A stretch of DNA of 64,000 bases from Isoetes taiwanensis (taxonomy: Eukaryota; Streptophyta; Lycopodiopsida; Isoetales; Isoetaceae), in NCBI GenBank assembly GCA_021234155.1, contig JAJEKV010000002.1, positions 9,744,780-9,808,779 on the forward strand. Direction: 5' to 3'. The notes beneath the pieces are model-generated. The model had not been told where the DNA came from. It did not search any database and saw only the letters and a list, made by a program, of their open reading frames with translations. The position numbers and the translations under genes were made by a program. Shown one piece after another: positions 36,168 to 48,207 of this stretch (the first letter of the stretch is position 1; every line of letters begins with the position of its first letter).

Positions 36168-39121
36168 CAAATGTGCTAACTGTGTTGTCAATCCCAGAGG
36201 GTCTGCCATGGATAATCTTCTCTCCCTCAAAAGCCCATTTGTTTATCAAGTCCAATCCCTCTTCATTCACCTTGCTCCAATCATGGGGATTGACTACAGA
36301 CTGCTGAAAATGCAATTGAGATGCACTGGCCAACATCACTCCAGATAAGTTTTTTCGCTAGCTCACTTATGATATATCTTTTGGCTAGCTCGTTATCCTT
36401 CTATATATATGATTATTAGGAAATTGAATTAGTTTCATCTACGTTCTGCCAAGCCCGCCGCCCTTTCGGGAACAGAGAAACGGTGATGAGATCATTGAAA
36501 GCCCAGTGATGGTGATAATTCGAAGCCCTTTGCCCTAATCCTCATATACATATAAAATATGTATTACAAAGTTTTTCTTTATACGAGATGCGAGGTCCTC
36601 TCCAATGATCCCAAAGAAAAAAAGGAAAAAGCTCTCCCATAATAGACATAGATTTAGACACGCATATGCTTGATGTTATTTAGACTATCTTTTAGACAAA
36701 ATGACTTTCTTAATACGTTATCCAGAACATAAAGCCGCATGCATGAAATACTCATGGCATAGATAAGATGGCATAAGTGGGCTTGATTATCTATGTAGAT
36801 AGATATTATCTGATACTACCTCGTGAGATTGTTAAGGAAATTGTCATGCATACATTTTATAATCCACTCAACCTTTCCAGTTTGGAAAATCATGAACTAC
36901 ATCTGAAACAATAATGGCAAAGATAAGATACATTCAAATTATGGACTTGATTAGCATGTTAGGCTTTTGGGAAATCTTCTAGCTGACTGCTGTGGACAAA
37001 GCATGAGAAAGTTGTCCTGCAAAAGGATAAGTTTAACTTAATCCATGTACCCAGAAAGAAACATAACATTAACAAGCCTAATTACCTCATCCCACTTGCA
37101 TCTACCAATGTTGCGTGCACAAGGATAGTGAAATGTCGGTACAGCGTTTTACACAGCATCCTAATGCAGCACCTTTCATACCACAAACATCACATTTTAG
37201 TCTTCTACTTCTGGAAACACCATCTGCTAGATTCTGGATGTTATCCCCCACAAAGAAGATATTTGGTGCCCTGCATGTAGTAGACAATTCATCACATATT
37301 TTATTTTGGCTAATGGGCAACCTTAAGCTTTCAAAAATTGCATACCATTCTGCACATAGCTCATGGATGAAGATAGGACCAGTTATCATCCTTCTGGCAG
37401 ATAATGCCACATTGTACTCCACCATAGGGCCTGTCAACTATATGCAAATGTAAATTTAAATTACACGCAGAGTACATATACATGTTACTAGCATAAATAG
37501 ATGTGAAGTACCTCAGTATCACCAGATGTCTTGCAAAATACGCACATGGCATTTGCATCAGAAAGGATAACTTGTTTATCCTCTCTAGTATTATCTGAAA
37601 TGGAATGACTTTCTTCTTTATCTGTATCCTGAACAATGGCAATGGATGGAGCAGGCTGAGCATGATTTAGACCACAAGTAACTATAACTGCATCTTTGCA
37701 TTGCAGTTTCCCTTCTTGAACATCAGCATTGTGCTCAGAATTCTCAATTTCTTTGTGAAAATCAGCACCGTCAACCCCTTGCAAGTTCTCATCCAGTTCT
37801 GGAAATGTAGCAATGTCATGTGATGGTCCAATGGCATGGCCTTGGCCATTCTTGCCAGTGTTTTCAAAGACTGGTGCTTCATATGAGCAGCTCTTTTTCT
37901 CTTTGGTATGCAAGAAAAATTAATAGCTTGACAACTTTGAATCCCAAGCTGCTCAGTGATATTCCAGTGTGCACGTGCTTTTGAGCTTGGTCCCAGAGAA
38001 GTGCTTTCAACCTGCATGAAATAGTGCAGAAGGTTAGAATCATATAATTTTGAAAATGTGTACTTTGGTCTGTGTAAATTTACAAAGGTTCCCTTACACA
38101 GATCGATTTAGCTAATCTACCTTTCTTCTTTGCATATCGCAAAAATAAATGTCAGTACCTTCGGGCTCAGTTGAGATGGTACAGATCTCTAGAATTGCAC
38201 CTTCGGTACGCCCTTCAACAGAATCTTGCAGTGAGCTTGTGTTATTCTTCCTCCCTTTCAACCTTGGGGTAGCAGATCCATTCTCCATGTAGTGCCTTCC
38301 TTTCTGAGACGGCAAGGCTTTCCTTGTTTTTTGCAAATGTTTCACTAGGCTATCATCTTTAGCCTCAGCTTTCCACCAATCTTCTGATTGTTTGGCAAGC
38401 TCCTCTTTGCAACCTAAGGTCTTTGATGCAATACTTTCTGATGAATTTAGTTGGCCCTCATCATTTTCATATTTCATTTTCTTCTGAACGTAACCAAAAT
38501 AAGGAGCTTGTATGATATATAACTAGTCAATATTGTGACTAACCTATATTATTAGCATCAGTGGAACATGCATATGGTACATATCAACCAGATATGTCAA
38601 ACTAATTAATGGTGAACTCACCCTATAATAGACAAGTAGAGGAACAGAAGTGCCACCACTCCTAATGCCATTCCAGTCTGGGCATTCCCTGGTAGTTGTT
38701 CTTTGACGAGATCACTCAGTGCCACTAATAAAGCCTCTGAGCAACTCCTCACAAATTTGGGATCTGTTTCAATCAACCCCGTACCAAACGCTGACTTTAT
38801 GGATGATAATGACCAACTCAGTGTGTATCCTGGAAGTTCTAAGCATATTGCACCTGCATAAGCAGCCCAAATCAATTCAAAATACCAAGGCTGCAGATGC
38901 TGCATTTAAAAATCATATTGTACTCTTCCAGATCTAATGCATTGCATCTGTAAAGGCTACTCACCGTCAGAATCATTTTGTAGCACACGGACACGAGCAA
39001 ACGTAAATAGCCCAAGCGCTGCTGCCACAGCTGTTGACCCATAAACTACAGCATGTTCTCCGAACAGTATTACTTTACCAGGAGCCCTGGCGGTTATGTC
39101 AACCAGATGGGTTTGTTCCAT
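36168..39121 (-). pseudogene. MVK: Mevalonate kinase gene, broken
   Basis: Mevalonate kinase (GHMP family) phosphorylates mevalonate in cytosolic isoprenoid synthesis. Exon 1 (39121-38965) starts MEQTHLVDITARAPGKVILF and continues GEHAVVYGSTAVAAAL, the family's first motif. Exon 2 (38853-38622) joins in phase and reads TLSWSLSSIKSAF ... LFLYLSIIG. The next clear piece, 36303-36168, reads [20 protein letters not shown] then [19 protein letters not shown]. Its expected donor appears as GGAATGCC, as if GGTATGCC had lost its T. The exon carrying the ATP loop PxGSGLGSSAA is missing, although PKGGGLG near 36,460-36,480 may be its ruin. No C-terminal GAGGGG exon was found. A BRCA1/BARD1-like segment occupies the gap. 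This copy cannot encode a kinase; a functional gene should exist elsewhere. Confidence 0.8.
36951..38480 (-). pseudogene. BRCA1/BARD1-type ePHD segment, frameshifted
   Basis: Five exon-like pieces: about 38480-38121, 38011-37512, 37437-37346, 37270-37086 and 37016-36951. Plant BRCA1 and BARD1 join an extended PHD finger to BRCT repeats and act in DNA repair and chromatin control. Visible are MCVFCKTSGDTE, then GPMVEY, IFIHELCAEWAPNIFF, SRSRRLKCDVCGMKGAALGC and, after a frame change, FHYPCARNIGRCKWDE and NFLMLCP. These are the ePHD ligands in order. There are two frameshifts, one near 37,905 and one near 37,150 after GAALGCCVKRC. The last Cys/His pair is lost, a stop occurs at 36,951-36,953, and no RING or BRCT part is present. 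It lies on the same strand inside the mevalonate kinase locus, so it is an inserted gene fragment. BRCA1 versus BARD1 cannot be decided. Confidence 0.78.
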
Positions 39122-39226
39122 AACCACTATCTATATACATTAACAATCGACATCAAGAGACATTTCACAAAAACATGGGGATCCGAAACCAAATAGCCGC
39201 TGTTCTGTAAGTCAGTACCTTCCTAC

Positions 39227-39885
39227 CTTTGAAATACAAATGCAGCCTTTTTGGGTTGGTCCACTGCCAAGACCTCCTCTGGAACTTCATCTTCAAGCCT
39301 GTGGCACACGCAGAAATAAGGAATGCAAGATTGGAGCTTCGTCTGTCTTCCCAGTTAGTTAGCCGGTTCAAGCATCCCTGACCCACAACGTTGGTGACCG
39401 AGAATTTACAGGGAAGAATAGGTTTGTAGCAGTCACCAGCATATCCTAGGGATATTCTAGTATATACCTAGGATATGCCAAAAACCCACATAAACAAGGG
39501 TTTGCCCCCCTAGGGGCAACCCAAAAAAGAGATGAAATTGGGTCTCATGGGAATTTCGGGAAAAAAAATTCATTATTGCTAAATTTCCGCCTCTTGAACT
39601 TAGACACGTACGTTTTCCTATAAAGTGGTATTTTTGGTCGGGAGCAGATCTGGTTAACCTTTTGTTAACAAGAGTTTTCTCAATTTTGCACGATGGTTTG
39701 CTATTGTTCCGAATAATAAGGATACAAAAACTTACTATCTTCTATTGTAGTTTCTTTCGAGCATAGAAACTTGGAACACATTATCTCCTCCAATGCGCAT
39801 AGTGGCATTCACAATACTTGTTATCTCCTCCAACTCCAAATCACCTGGGTCGTAATTAAATCCAATAGACCATCTAAATCTGCAC
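39227..39885 (-). other. Two unassigned exon-like segments
   Basis: Upstream of mevalonate kinase exon 1 on the same strand, 39,300-39,227 has an acceptor (TGCCACAG) and a donor (CAAAGGTAGG) around LEDEVPEEVLAVDQPKKAAF. Further up, about 39,880-39,738 has an acceptor (CTTGTGCAG) and reads FRWSIGFNYDPGDLELEEI then TSIVNATMRIGGDNVFQV. Both look like real, evolutionarily selected protein pieces. I do not recognise the gene, and no start or continuation was found. They could be remains of one captured or deleted gene. Confidence 0.4.
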
Positions 39886-40022
39886 AAGGACAACCCACAG
39901 AAAAGGAGAAAAATACATCTCCAAAATAGAAGTAGATATGATTCTAAATATTCCATGCATAATAGACCTACCTGAGTCAGTGCAATGGCATTAAGAAGAA
40001 GAAAAAATCCGAGGCAGCACAA

Positions 40023-41387
40023 ATAAAATAAAGGCGTCTAGAAAAAACATCACACTATTATGTTAAAGCCAAGTTTCTCACAAAGTAGCTAGGATCTGTT
40101 GGAGCATGGACATAAACGTTTTGAGCATTGAAAACAGATATACAGGTCCCCAAAGAGCTCTTTTGCAGGTAACTAAAATCCTTACAGCAAGACTAAAGCA
40201 GTATTTCTAGTTAGATGGCAAACTATAAACAAAAGACCTTCCCGTTCCCATTCCTGCAGGCATTCTTAAAGAGTAGAACTTAAACTTTGAGTTTTGTTAG
40301 TGGCTGAGTACTTGCATTTTTCTATCTCTGGACTTAAATACCATAAATCATGCACCCTACTACACGAAAGCAGATGAACATAATTTCTATGTCAATAAGG
40401 AATATTGTTATCTGCATACTCCAAATGCGTCAATAGAGTCTAATGAATGCAAAGCAATTGAAAAACCATATCTCGAAACCACAACAAGAATGACGTCTTG
40501 AGATCCAGTTTGAGTTACCTATGTCTAATCAGCAGAAAACCACAAAAGCGTTGATCCTAACAGAAACTGTAAAAGAACTTAGGCCTTATAGTTTTGTACA
40601 CAAAATGCATCAAAATCCATTCAATCACGATTTTACCATTTCTAATACTTACAAAAGCACACGACCCAGTTCAAGCTTCATTGCCAAAAATTGTGAGCGC
40701 CAAATAGAAGAGCAAGGAGGAACATATCCATGGGCGGCAGCATTCAATGACCTCGGCCAGTTTAAAAACTTATAATCAATGCTGGCAATCATGACAATGA
40801 TAATGATAATGATACTATTTTTAACCAAACAATAGTTCCTTTTTAGCACATCATGGAGTTCTTTTTCTCCATAAATATTATACTCTTGATAGGTCTTCAA
40901 GTTCCCAATGTGTAAAGAATATGAAATGCTCCCAATGGAACTCTATATACTACAATGTATTGTATTGTATTGTTCATCTCAACGTGACATTGTAGTTTTT
41001 TTTATGTTAAATAAATATTAAGTCACATCATTAATATGAATCATATGAATCGTTTTTCTAATATACTATATTCCATATAAGGATGAATTCTTTTCTTGTT
41101 TCATTCGCGCTTTATCATTGTGAGTGCAATGGGTGGTTTTGGGTATTACTGCCTTATAACTTTCTTGCTAAAAAGAAAGGTGATGCAGATGCTCTTGTGG
41201 TTGAGGCATATAATAAAGGACTAAAGATGCATATCACAAGGGGATCCTATCACGTACATCAAATACCAAGAACATCAGCATTGCCTAAGAGTATCCTTCT
41301 TATACCAAAAACACCATCAGTGCCTAAGATTATCCAAATCTATAGCCCAACAAATCTACATCATCAAGATTCTTTTATACCATCTAG
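40023..41387. other. Intergenic, no supported gene
   Basis: AT-rich sequence with a short (AATGAT)-like microsatellite near 40,795-40,818. No gene is supported. Confidence 0.5.
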
Positions 41388-43010
41388 TTTTTTTTTTTTT
41401 TTTTTTTTTTGAGGGTAAGAAGTTTTTATTGATATATAAATGGTACATAAGCCCTTATTCACCCATTTAGTGAAGAGCACAGAAAATACACAACCAGTTA
41501 ATGTAGTAGTTTATTGGAGCTCTCTCAACCTCTTCCTTGCTCATTAGTACTATGGGGGCCACCACTTTTCCTGAAAGTACTATAGCAATGGCCACAGCCT
41601 CTTCCCAACAACCAAGTACTATGGAAGATAATTCCTCAATTTCCTACAATCAGCTACTTATGTAACCACCATCATCCCCCACTAACCTAAAAAAAAACCG
41701 GCCCTAAGCTATTGCACTGTAAGTCCAAACTCTATGAAACAATTCCAATCACCACTGGCAGCAGAACAGCCTTGGCAAGCCATCAATTCTGACTCATGAT
41801 CCTGATGAAGCTTCACCCCGGAAATAGCAGCTTCAAGTGACAGCCAGGTACTATGGGAGCCTTTGCTCTACCTCTTCTCTAACCATCACCTCGTGCAAAA
41901 CTGCCCTAGGATCGAAGTGCCAAAACTAACTCATATATATCTAGCCCTCGTGGTCTTGTCACCCCTAGAGCCATAAGCGCATATATCAGGGGCCTCCCGT
42001 CCCTTAATACTACATGTAGCCATTTTGGAGACAATGGATTATAGAAATCTCACATCGAGCTTCTCCTGGCTGGGACATGAGAGCACAGGCCTATCTGAAC
42101 ACCCTTCTAAAGCAATAGTTACTTCAGCATAGTCTTGAAAAGAAGCAAAACTTTAATGATCTAACTCAAACTTAGAGTGTCAATGCCAAATTCATCACTG
42201 CATCCACACCTGGATAGAACTTACCATCATCTAAAACATGATTTACAATATGAAGTTCCCCACCGAAATATTTTCTTGTAAATCCTGCGCAAAATGATAC
42301 TTGCACAAAGGTTCATCCACATAGAATAGATAAGCTTCAAATGCCGGCTTAATAAATTCAAAGCCCATCAGATCCTATGCTGATTTGCTTTTGCAAGAGT
42401 AGGAAAAGCACCAGCCAAATGAAAATGCAAAGACAAACTTAATACTAAAACTGCCAAGCTGTAAGAAAATCTTAAAGTATGCCACCAAACAAGAACCATA
42501 CAGGAGGAACCCCACATAAACATAGGGCTTCAAAACAACTTAACAAAAACTGCTCTAGCAATACCTAAGCCTCTGAATGCTTTCACCCATATCGATATCA
42601 AAGTCACTACCATTTACCAGCTATAAGCATCACAACTGAACCAACCAGGACCCTGCAATGAGTGCAGGCCCATACCGCAGTGGTGCAGGTAGATTCTAAT
42701 ATGATATCACAGCTAATGACAGAGCCTTCTGAACCAAAGCCTGAGACTGAAAGATGAGAGCAGCATTTACCAAGCAGGTGCATAAAACCTTTATGGATAC
42801 CGGATAGGGTCTGCAGAATGCCATGGCAATCACCATAACATAAGCTCCACACATCCATCCTGAAGACCTGGCTATATGCACTACGACAGACATCATCCAA
42901 TATTACGTCCACAAAAATGCTGGTCCCTTCATCAACAAGAAATCTGATCTACACTATGGCTTAAATAAACCAAGAACAGAGATAAAAGCGAAGATATCGG
43001 CCTTATCTTT
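41388..43010 (-). mobile_element. Poly(A)-tailed retroelement (3' part), minus strand
   Basis: A run of 23 T at 41,388-41,410 is the poly(A) tail of a minus-strand insertion. Just upstream of it, in element orientation, is CAATAAAAACTTCTTACCCTC, containing a polyadenylation signal at the right distance. A 101-residue frame (42,912-42,607) has no domain I can name. The upstream boundary is a guess, and no target duplication was found. It may be an L1-type 3' end or a processed transcript. Confidence 0.5.
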
Positions 43011-43121
43011 CCACATCCAAATCTGTTCTAAGACATAAATGAAACCACACAGATTACCAGCAACAAGAGAGCATAATCATCATGGTTGCAAGGATGCGCT
43101 GCACCTCCAGCCTCGCCTTAG

Positions 43122-43720
43122 AATCGAAGAAAAAACCTCTGCTCAAAAGCCGCCGCCCTACTGCGCCCTAACATTCATGGACACCACTTTCCTCCATCCA
43201 CACATGATTATTCCCCTTCCCAACGTGAAGCCAGCCCATCACCAGGCTATCTATTATCACCACAATATACTTCAAGTAGTCCTTTGGTGTCACCACCTCC
43301 ATCATTCGAGGCACAAACTATCAATGCACCTATTTCATCACCTGAATCCAATCCAATTTTGTCTCCAGAAGGTGCGTCCAATCTAGCTCCAGTTGTTGAC
43401 CAACCAACTAGAAAAATCACAAATAATTCACCATCAAAAGGAAGTGGAGGTGTAGGGAATGGAGGAAGACGGGGAGGAAATAATGGAAGTGGAGGTGTAG
43501 ACAATGGAGGAAGAGGGGGAGGAAATAGTGGAGGAAGTGGAAGGGCAAACAATGGAGAAAGTGGAAGCATACTAAGTGTAGGGCCACGAGGGCATCACCT
43601 TGGAGGTCATCCTGGACCAAACAAACCTCTTCCTGAAGGTCTTCCTAAACACCTAAGAGCCAGAGGAAGCTCAGGAGGTCCAGGCGGTAGAGGTGGAACC
43701 GGTGGCTTAGGTTAAAGAGG
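43122..43720 (+). pseudogene. Proline-rich then glycine-rich protein fragment
   Basis: One open frame after a stop near 43,117 reads a Ser-Pro-rich part (SPSPGYLLSPQ, SPLVSPPPSF) and from about 43,440 a Gly-rich part (GSGGVGNGGRRGGNNG, then GGRGGGNSGG) ending at 43,715. Gly-rich sequence continues past the stop to about 43,850 with further stops, so the end has decayed. No signal peptide or start Met is placed; the first Met is at 43,284. Plant cell-wall glycine-rich proteins look like this, but low-complexity repeats can also arise by chance expansion. The minus-strand Pro/Leu-rich frame opposite is its shadow. Confidence 0.4.
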
Positions 43721-44003
43721 TGGAATTGGAGGGCTAGGAGGAGGATGAGGTATTAGAGGAGGTCCTCGAGGATCAGGTGACCCTGGTGGAAATGGAGGTT
43801 CTGGGGTCCAGGTGGTGATGGAGGTCTAGGCAGTCTTTTGGGGGGATAAATGAATATTTCTAGTAATCTGAATTTGTTTTTTCTACTTTCCAAAAATAAG
43901 TCATATAATAATCCTTTGCATTTTACCTTGCATCATAAAATGCGAGAGTCGTCTAGTTTTTAATCCAAAAACAAGCCATATAATAATTCCTGCGTAGTAC
44001 AAA

Positions 44004-44020
44004 AGAGAGAGAGAGAGAGA
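44004..44020. repeat. (GA)n microsatellite
   Basis: About eight uninterrupted AG/GA units in the 5' flank of MUTYH, 134 bases before its start codon. Such GA runs are common in plant 5' regions. Confidence 0.9.
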
Positions 44021-44153
44021 TGAATTCAAAAACCTAGCCATTAAGCTACAACCACCATAATAGTTTAATTTTCCCGTTTAGTTTAGAATAAATATCTTGC
44101 AAATTCAAAACGAACGAAGTTTTTACAACTTCCCGCGTTGAAGAGGATCGGAA

Positions 44154-47100
44154 ATGCCGATACACAAGCGTAAGTCATCTACAATCACAGATGTTGAAGA
44201 CCTGTGTTCCACACATTCTATATTCGGAGGTGAAGAAGTTCATGTGATACAGGAGAGTTTGCTAGATTGGTACGATAGAAATCATAGAGTGCTGCCATGG
44301 CGCCACAACAACTTCTCAAAGCTCGATTCTCTGAATTCTCTGGAATGTCAAAACATGCCGGTGCATGAGAATGTAGAGTACCCAGCAACAGATCGGCAGT
44401 CGAGAGCATATGGCATATGGGTGTCTGAGGTTATGCTCCAGCAAACAAGGGTTGCAACGGTGATCGAATATTACAAACGCTGGATGGAAAAGTGGCCTAC
44501 CTTGCCTGACCTTTCTAAGGCCACCATTGATGTAAGCTTTTTTACCGCATATGCTCTCTTTTACTGTACATTTAAAACATTTTCAAACTTTCATAACCCC
44601 TTTCCTGTTCACACAGGAGGTGAATGCCATGTGGGCTGGTTTAGGATATTATAGACGTGCACGATTTCTACTTGAGGTGAGAAGACGATTTAATTCTCTA
44701 TGGAAATGTTATCTCATCTCCTAGGCTCATGGTGACCATAGACTATAAGTATAATGTTTTTTCAGCCAATGGAATGGTATGCTAGATGCAGTTGGCAGCT
44801 TGTGTTTGTGGATATCATTGAGACTATATGTTGTATGATCTTAGAAATAAAAATCATAGTAGTATAATAGAGGTTTATAGCCAAATTTAATAACTTACTT
44901 TAATTTTGCATCAGTAGACATCACTCTTGCATGACAGTGTCTGAGTCTTAAGGTACTCTGGATCCAAATATCCATCAGTACCTTTTACTTGTGTAGCAAT
45001 GTTGGTCGTACCAAAATCCATTGAACCAATTCTTGAGAAACCAAAGTCAACCACCTTATCCCTGCAAAACAGAATGTTTGAGGACTTCACATCTTGGTGA
45101 ATAGTTGGATGATCTGCACTTTCCAGTTCAAGAGCTTCAAAAGAAATATTGACTTTTACACTTATAACTTCAAAACCTGCATTTTTCCCCTGCATCAGCG
45201 GGGTAACAAAGTTACCTGCATACAGATGGAGGTGAATTAATGCCCGATATATATCAATTACCATATCAAGTCTCGTAGAAAATGAAAGTATTTTCCCATG
45301 TTTTCCTGCAACAATGCACGCATAAGTAGCATATATTTGCATTAGCACTTGAAGCGACTTCTAGATATGCTTACCATCTAAATGCTCTCGCAATGTCCCA
45401 TTTGGCACATATTCTGTGATGTTCCCTGTTTGCTTCTGCATATCCAATGAGTCTTACGAGATTTAAGTGATCAGTCCTTGAAAGCATGTCAATTTCACTT
45501 GCCAGTTCCTTGGAAACTGCACGTTTGGATGTAGTCTGCAAGGAAGTTCGTTGAATTATTAGACAAAGATGTCTCCACATAGAGACAGATTTAATACATG
45601 TTCACATGTATTTCATGCAATACTTTATTGCTCAGCCCTGGGATAGCAATTGAAATAGGAGAGTTTTCAATGTTTCATCACCTTCTTTTCCAGCTTGATA
45701 GCAACAGTTGTTCTGTCCTTGAGAGTACCTTTGCAAACTGTGTCATCTCCACCTTCTCCAATCTGGCAGGAGGGAGAGAAATTGCCTGTGGCCGCAGCAA
45801 GTTCATCCTCACTGAAAATTCTTCTGCGCTTGCATTACCAAGGAATTGATTTCAATAAATTGGTTGCAACTTATATGTTAAGCGTTTTATAAACAAGGAG
45901 CATAGTACTGGGATATTACTTTTGATGAACAGATAAGCCACCATGATTTACGAAATAAGTTCTTAAAAACTGTCCCATTGTAGTTGAGGGAAAGGGAATA
46001 TCATATTTAGCTCTAGATACAGTTTTTCCTGGTTTCACAGTTCCTAACACCCTGTACGTTAATTAATATTGTAAAACCTATGTGAGTAATTCTGGCTTCT
46101 TTGGAGGAACTGTTTGAACCTATGTGAGTAATTCTGACTTCTTTGGAGGAACTGTCCTTCGGTGTGCTGAATAAACCAAGTCAAATATGACATAACAACA
46201 AGCTTCTTGATTGACAAACACATGGATCACTAGCAAGTTATATGGCAACGTGAGTCATAATAAGAAATGTCATGGCAGATCTTAAAGACTTGTATCTGAA
46301 TGAGAAAAGCTGAACGTCCTGAATTTTGTGTTTATTGAACTTTTATGATTCGCTATCTAATTAATCTTTAGGTTCGTCCACGTGAAGTTATTGATTATAG
46401 CATATCCTGCCTGCAAGAATGCGTTAAAACTAGCCATACAAGCATCAGACTTCCACAATTACCATAAATGGGGGATACATCATTGCTAATGTTGCCTTTC
46501 TCCCGAAATTATTGCGACCCCATACAAGAGAAGATAGAAGAAAGAGAGAAACTTCTGCCCATATTTTGACAATCTATACTGCGACAAAACTTTTGAAAGG
46601 CATCCATACTCCCAAACTTAGAGGCATTTCATATCCGAATACCTAATAGTTACTGAATATGCATGCACGAGAGAATTTTGTGCCTATAAGGCTTGCCATA
46701 ATCCTCTCATTTTGGAAAGCAGAGAGACCAGTAGGTCTAATATAATGGTTCTTCATAGCAACCAAATTGATTCGACATGGTAAGTAGCCTTAATGATATA
46801 ACTAATTTGAAGCTTTGCCTATGGCACAATTGAAAACAACAGGGTGCAAAGTACATCATTGACCATTTAAACGGTCTCTTTCCTCATTCAGTGGTAGAGT
46901 TGCAAAAGATACCCGGTATTGGAAAATATACAGCTGGTGCCATCGCCTCAATAGCATTTGAACAGGTCTGTATCCCTGGTTTTTGTTGTTTAATCCATTT
47001 AACAAATACTGATTCAGATCTACTTATATGCAGCCAGCACCTGTGGTAGATGGTAACGTCATCCGTGTCCTTTGTAGACTTCGTGCAATGACTTCCAATC

Positions 47101-48207
47101 CTAAGGAAAATGCCACAATCAAATTCATATGGTAAGTATATCAGAAAATACACAGGTTTTTCTTGGTTGAAAAATGCCACCTCAGATTGTCAATATTATT
47201 ACAGGGGGTTGGCAGAGCAGGTAGTGGACCCAAAAAGGCCTGGAGATTTTAACCAGGCTCTTATGGAATTAGGTGCTACCATATGTAGCCCTATGAACCC
47301 TGGGTGTTCGACTTGTCCAGTTGCAAGCCATTGTAAAGCTCTTGCGCTGGAGTCAGAGCAACATAAACAACTTACTAAGTCAGCACCTGCAGTATCTGTT
47401 ACTGATTTTCCTAGAAAGACATTGAAATTGGCACCAAGAGAAGAGTATGTGGCTGTGTGTGTAGTGGAGATGGCAGTTAAAACTGGCTCGTACTTTCTAC
47501 TTAGGAAGCGGCCTGAGAAAGGCCTTCTTGCAGGCCTCTGGGAGTTCCCATCAGCCTCACTTGATGGCCCTGGAGTAACACCAAAGAAGCAAACTAAGGC
47601 TGTGGACTTGTATCTCAAATCCGAAGTACGTATTAGAATTGGAAAGGGAGGATATGCCATCAAGCATCGTGAATTGGTTGGCAGTTATACCCATGTATTC
47701 TCACACATAAGAATGCACATGTCTATCGAATGGTTGCTACTTCACTCAGGTGTGTATCTGTGAAGAAAAGAAATACATAAACTAGAACTAATCAGATGAG
47801 AATTTAAGAGAAGATGAGTAGTTAAACCACTGCTAGGAGTTTTACCAGTGCACGAACGTCGTCAAGATTAAACGGCGCACATATGACATAGATGATACAG
47901 AAATATAGTTTTAGAATCTGCAAAAATCAGAAGCAAATAGAAATAATGCATTTGTGCGTGTTCTTTAAAGGTCAATCGAAGGATGATCTTTGCTTTCACC
48001 AAGTAAACAGTTGCGTCAAGTGGGTTGATTCAGGGACTATGTCGAACATAGGACTGACCAGTGGAGTGAAAAAGGTATGCTTTATTAGATTGAACTAATT
48101 CTTTTGGGGCTTGATACGTGGAATTTGTTGCCTAGGTTTACAAAATGGTATGTGACTTCAAGCATGCAACCGAGAATGAAGCTGTTAAAAAAAGGACTAG
48201 ATCTTAA
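44154..48207 (+). CDS. MUTYH: A/G-specific adenine DNA glycosylase (MUTYH/MutY)
   Basis: Seven exons with GT-AG introns: 44154-44531, 44617-44676, 46843-46965, 47034-47131, 47205-47749, 47971-48074 and 48136-48207, giving 459 residues. The enzyme removes adenine mispaired with 8-oxoguanine in base-excision repair. Visible are catalytic Glu92 in [10 protein letters not shown], the helix-hairpin-helix [14 protein letters not shown] (166-179), catalytic Asp193 in [12 protein letters not shown], and the [4Fe-4S] ligands Cys247, Cys254, Cys257 and Cys263 (C-x6-C-x2-C-x5-C). A NUDIX-like 8-oxoG-recognition domain follows ([20 protein letters not shown]). The C-terminus ([13 protein letters not shown]) is typical of plant homologues. 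All phases agree and no lesion is seen. The 60-base exon 2 completes [11 protein letters not shown]. Intron 2 (2.2 kb) carries an antisense kinase pseudogene. Confidence 0.95.
44911..45823 (-). pseudogene. Receptor-like cytoplasmic kinase (CRCK-type), broken, in MUTYH intron 2
   Basis: Four exon pieces, antisense to MUTYH: 45823-45682, 45535-45375, 45305-45216 and 45113-44911. They spell [20 protein letters not shown], a glycine loop decayed to [60 protein letters not shown] (HQD instead of HRD), DFG and [15 protein letters not shown], ending CKSDVY-stop. The order and motifs match calmodulin-binding receptor-like cytoplasmic kinases. A one-base deletion near 45,425 shifts the frame before EYVPNG, and the C-lobe after SDVY is missing. 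It cannot make an active kinase. The splice borders remain, so it came in as genomic DNA and not as a retrocopy. Confidence 0.85.
46077..46155. repeat. 37-bp tandem duplication in MUTYH intron 2
   Basis: CCTATGTGAGTAATTCTG...GGAACTGT occurs at 46,077-46,113 and 46,119-46,155, with one difference (GGCTT/GACTT). Confidence 0.9.

Noticed and set aside
43247-43570. Pro/Leu-rich minus-strand frame
   Set aside because: It is the antisense shadow of the glycine-rich plus-strand tract.
47199-47663. 154-residue minus-strand frame over MUTYH exon 5
   Set aside because: It is a shadow of the MUTYH coding exon, whose [4Fe-4S] and NUDIX-like motifs are on the plus strand.
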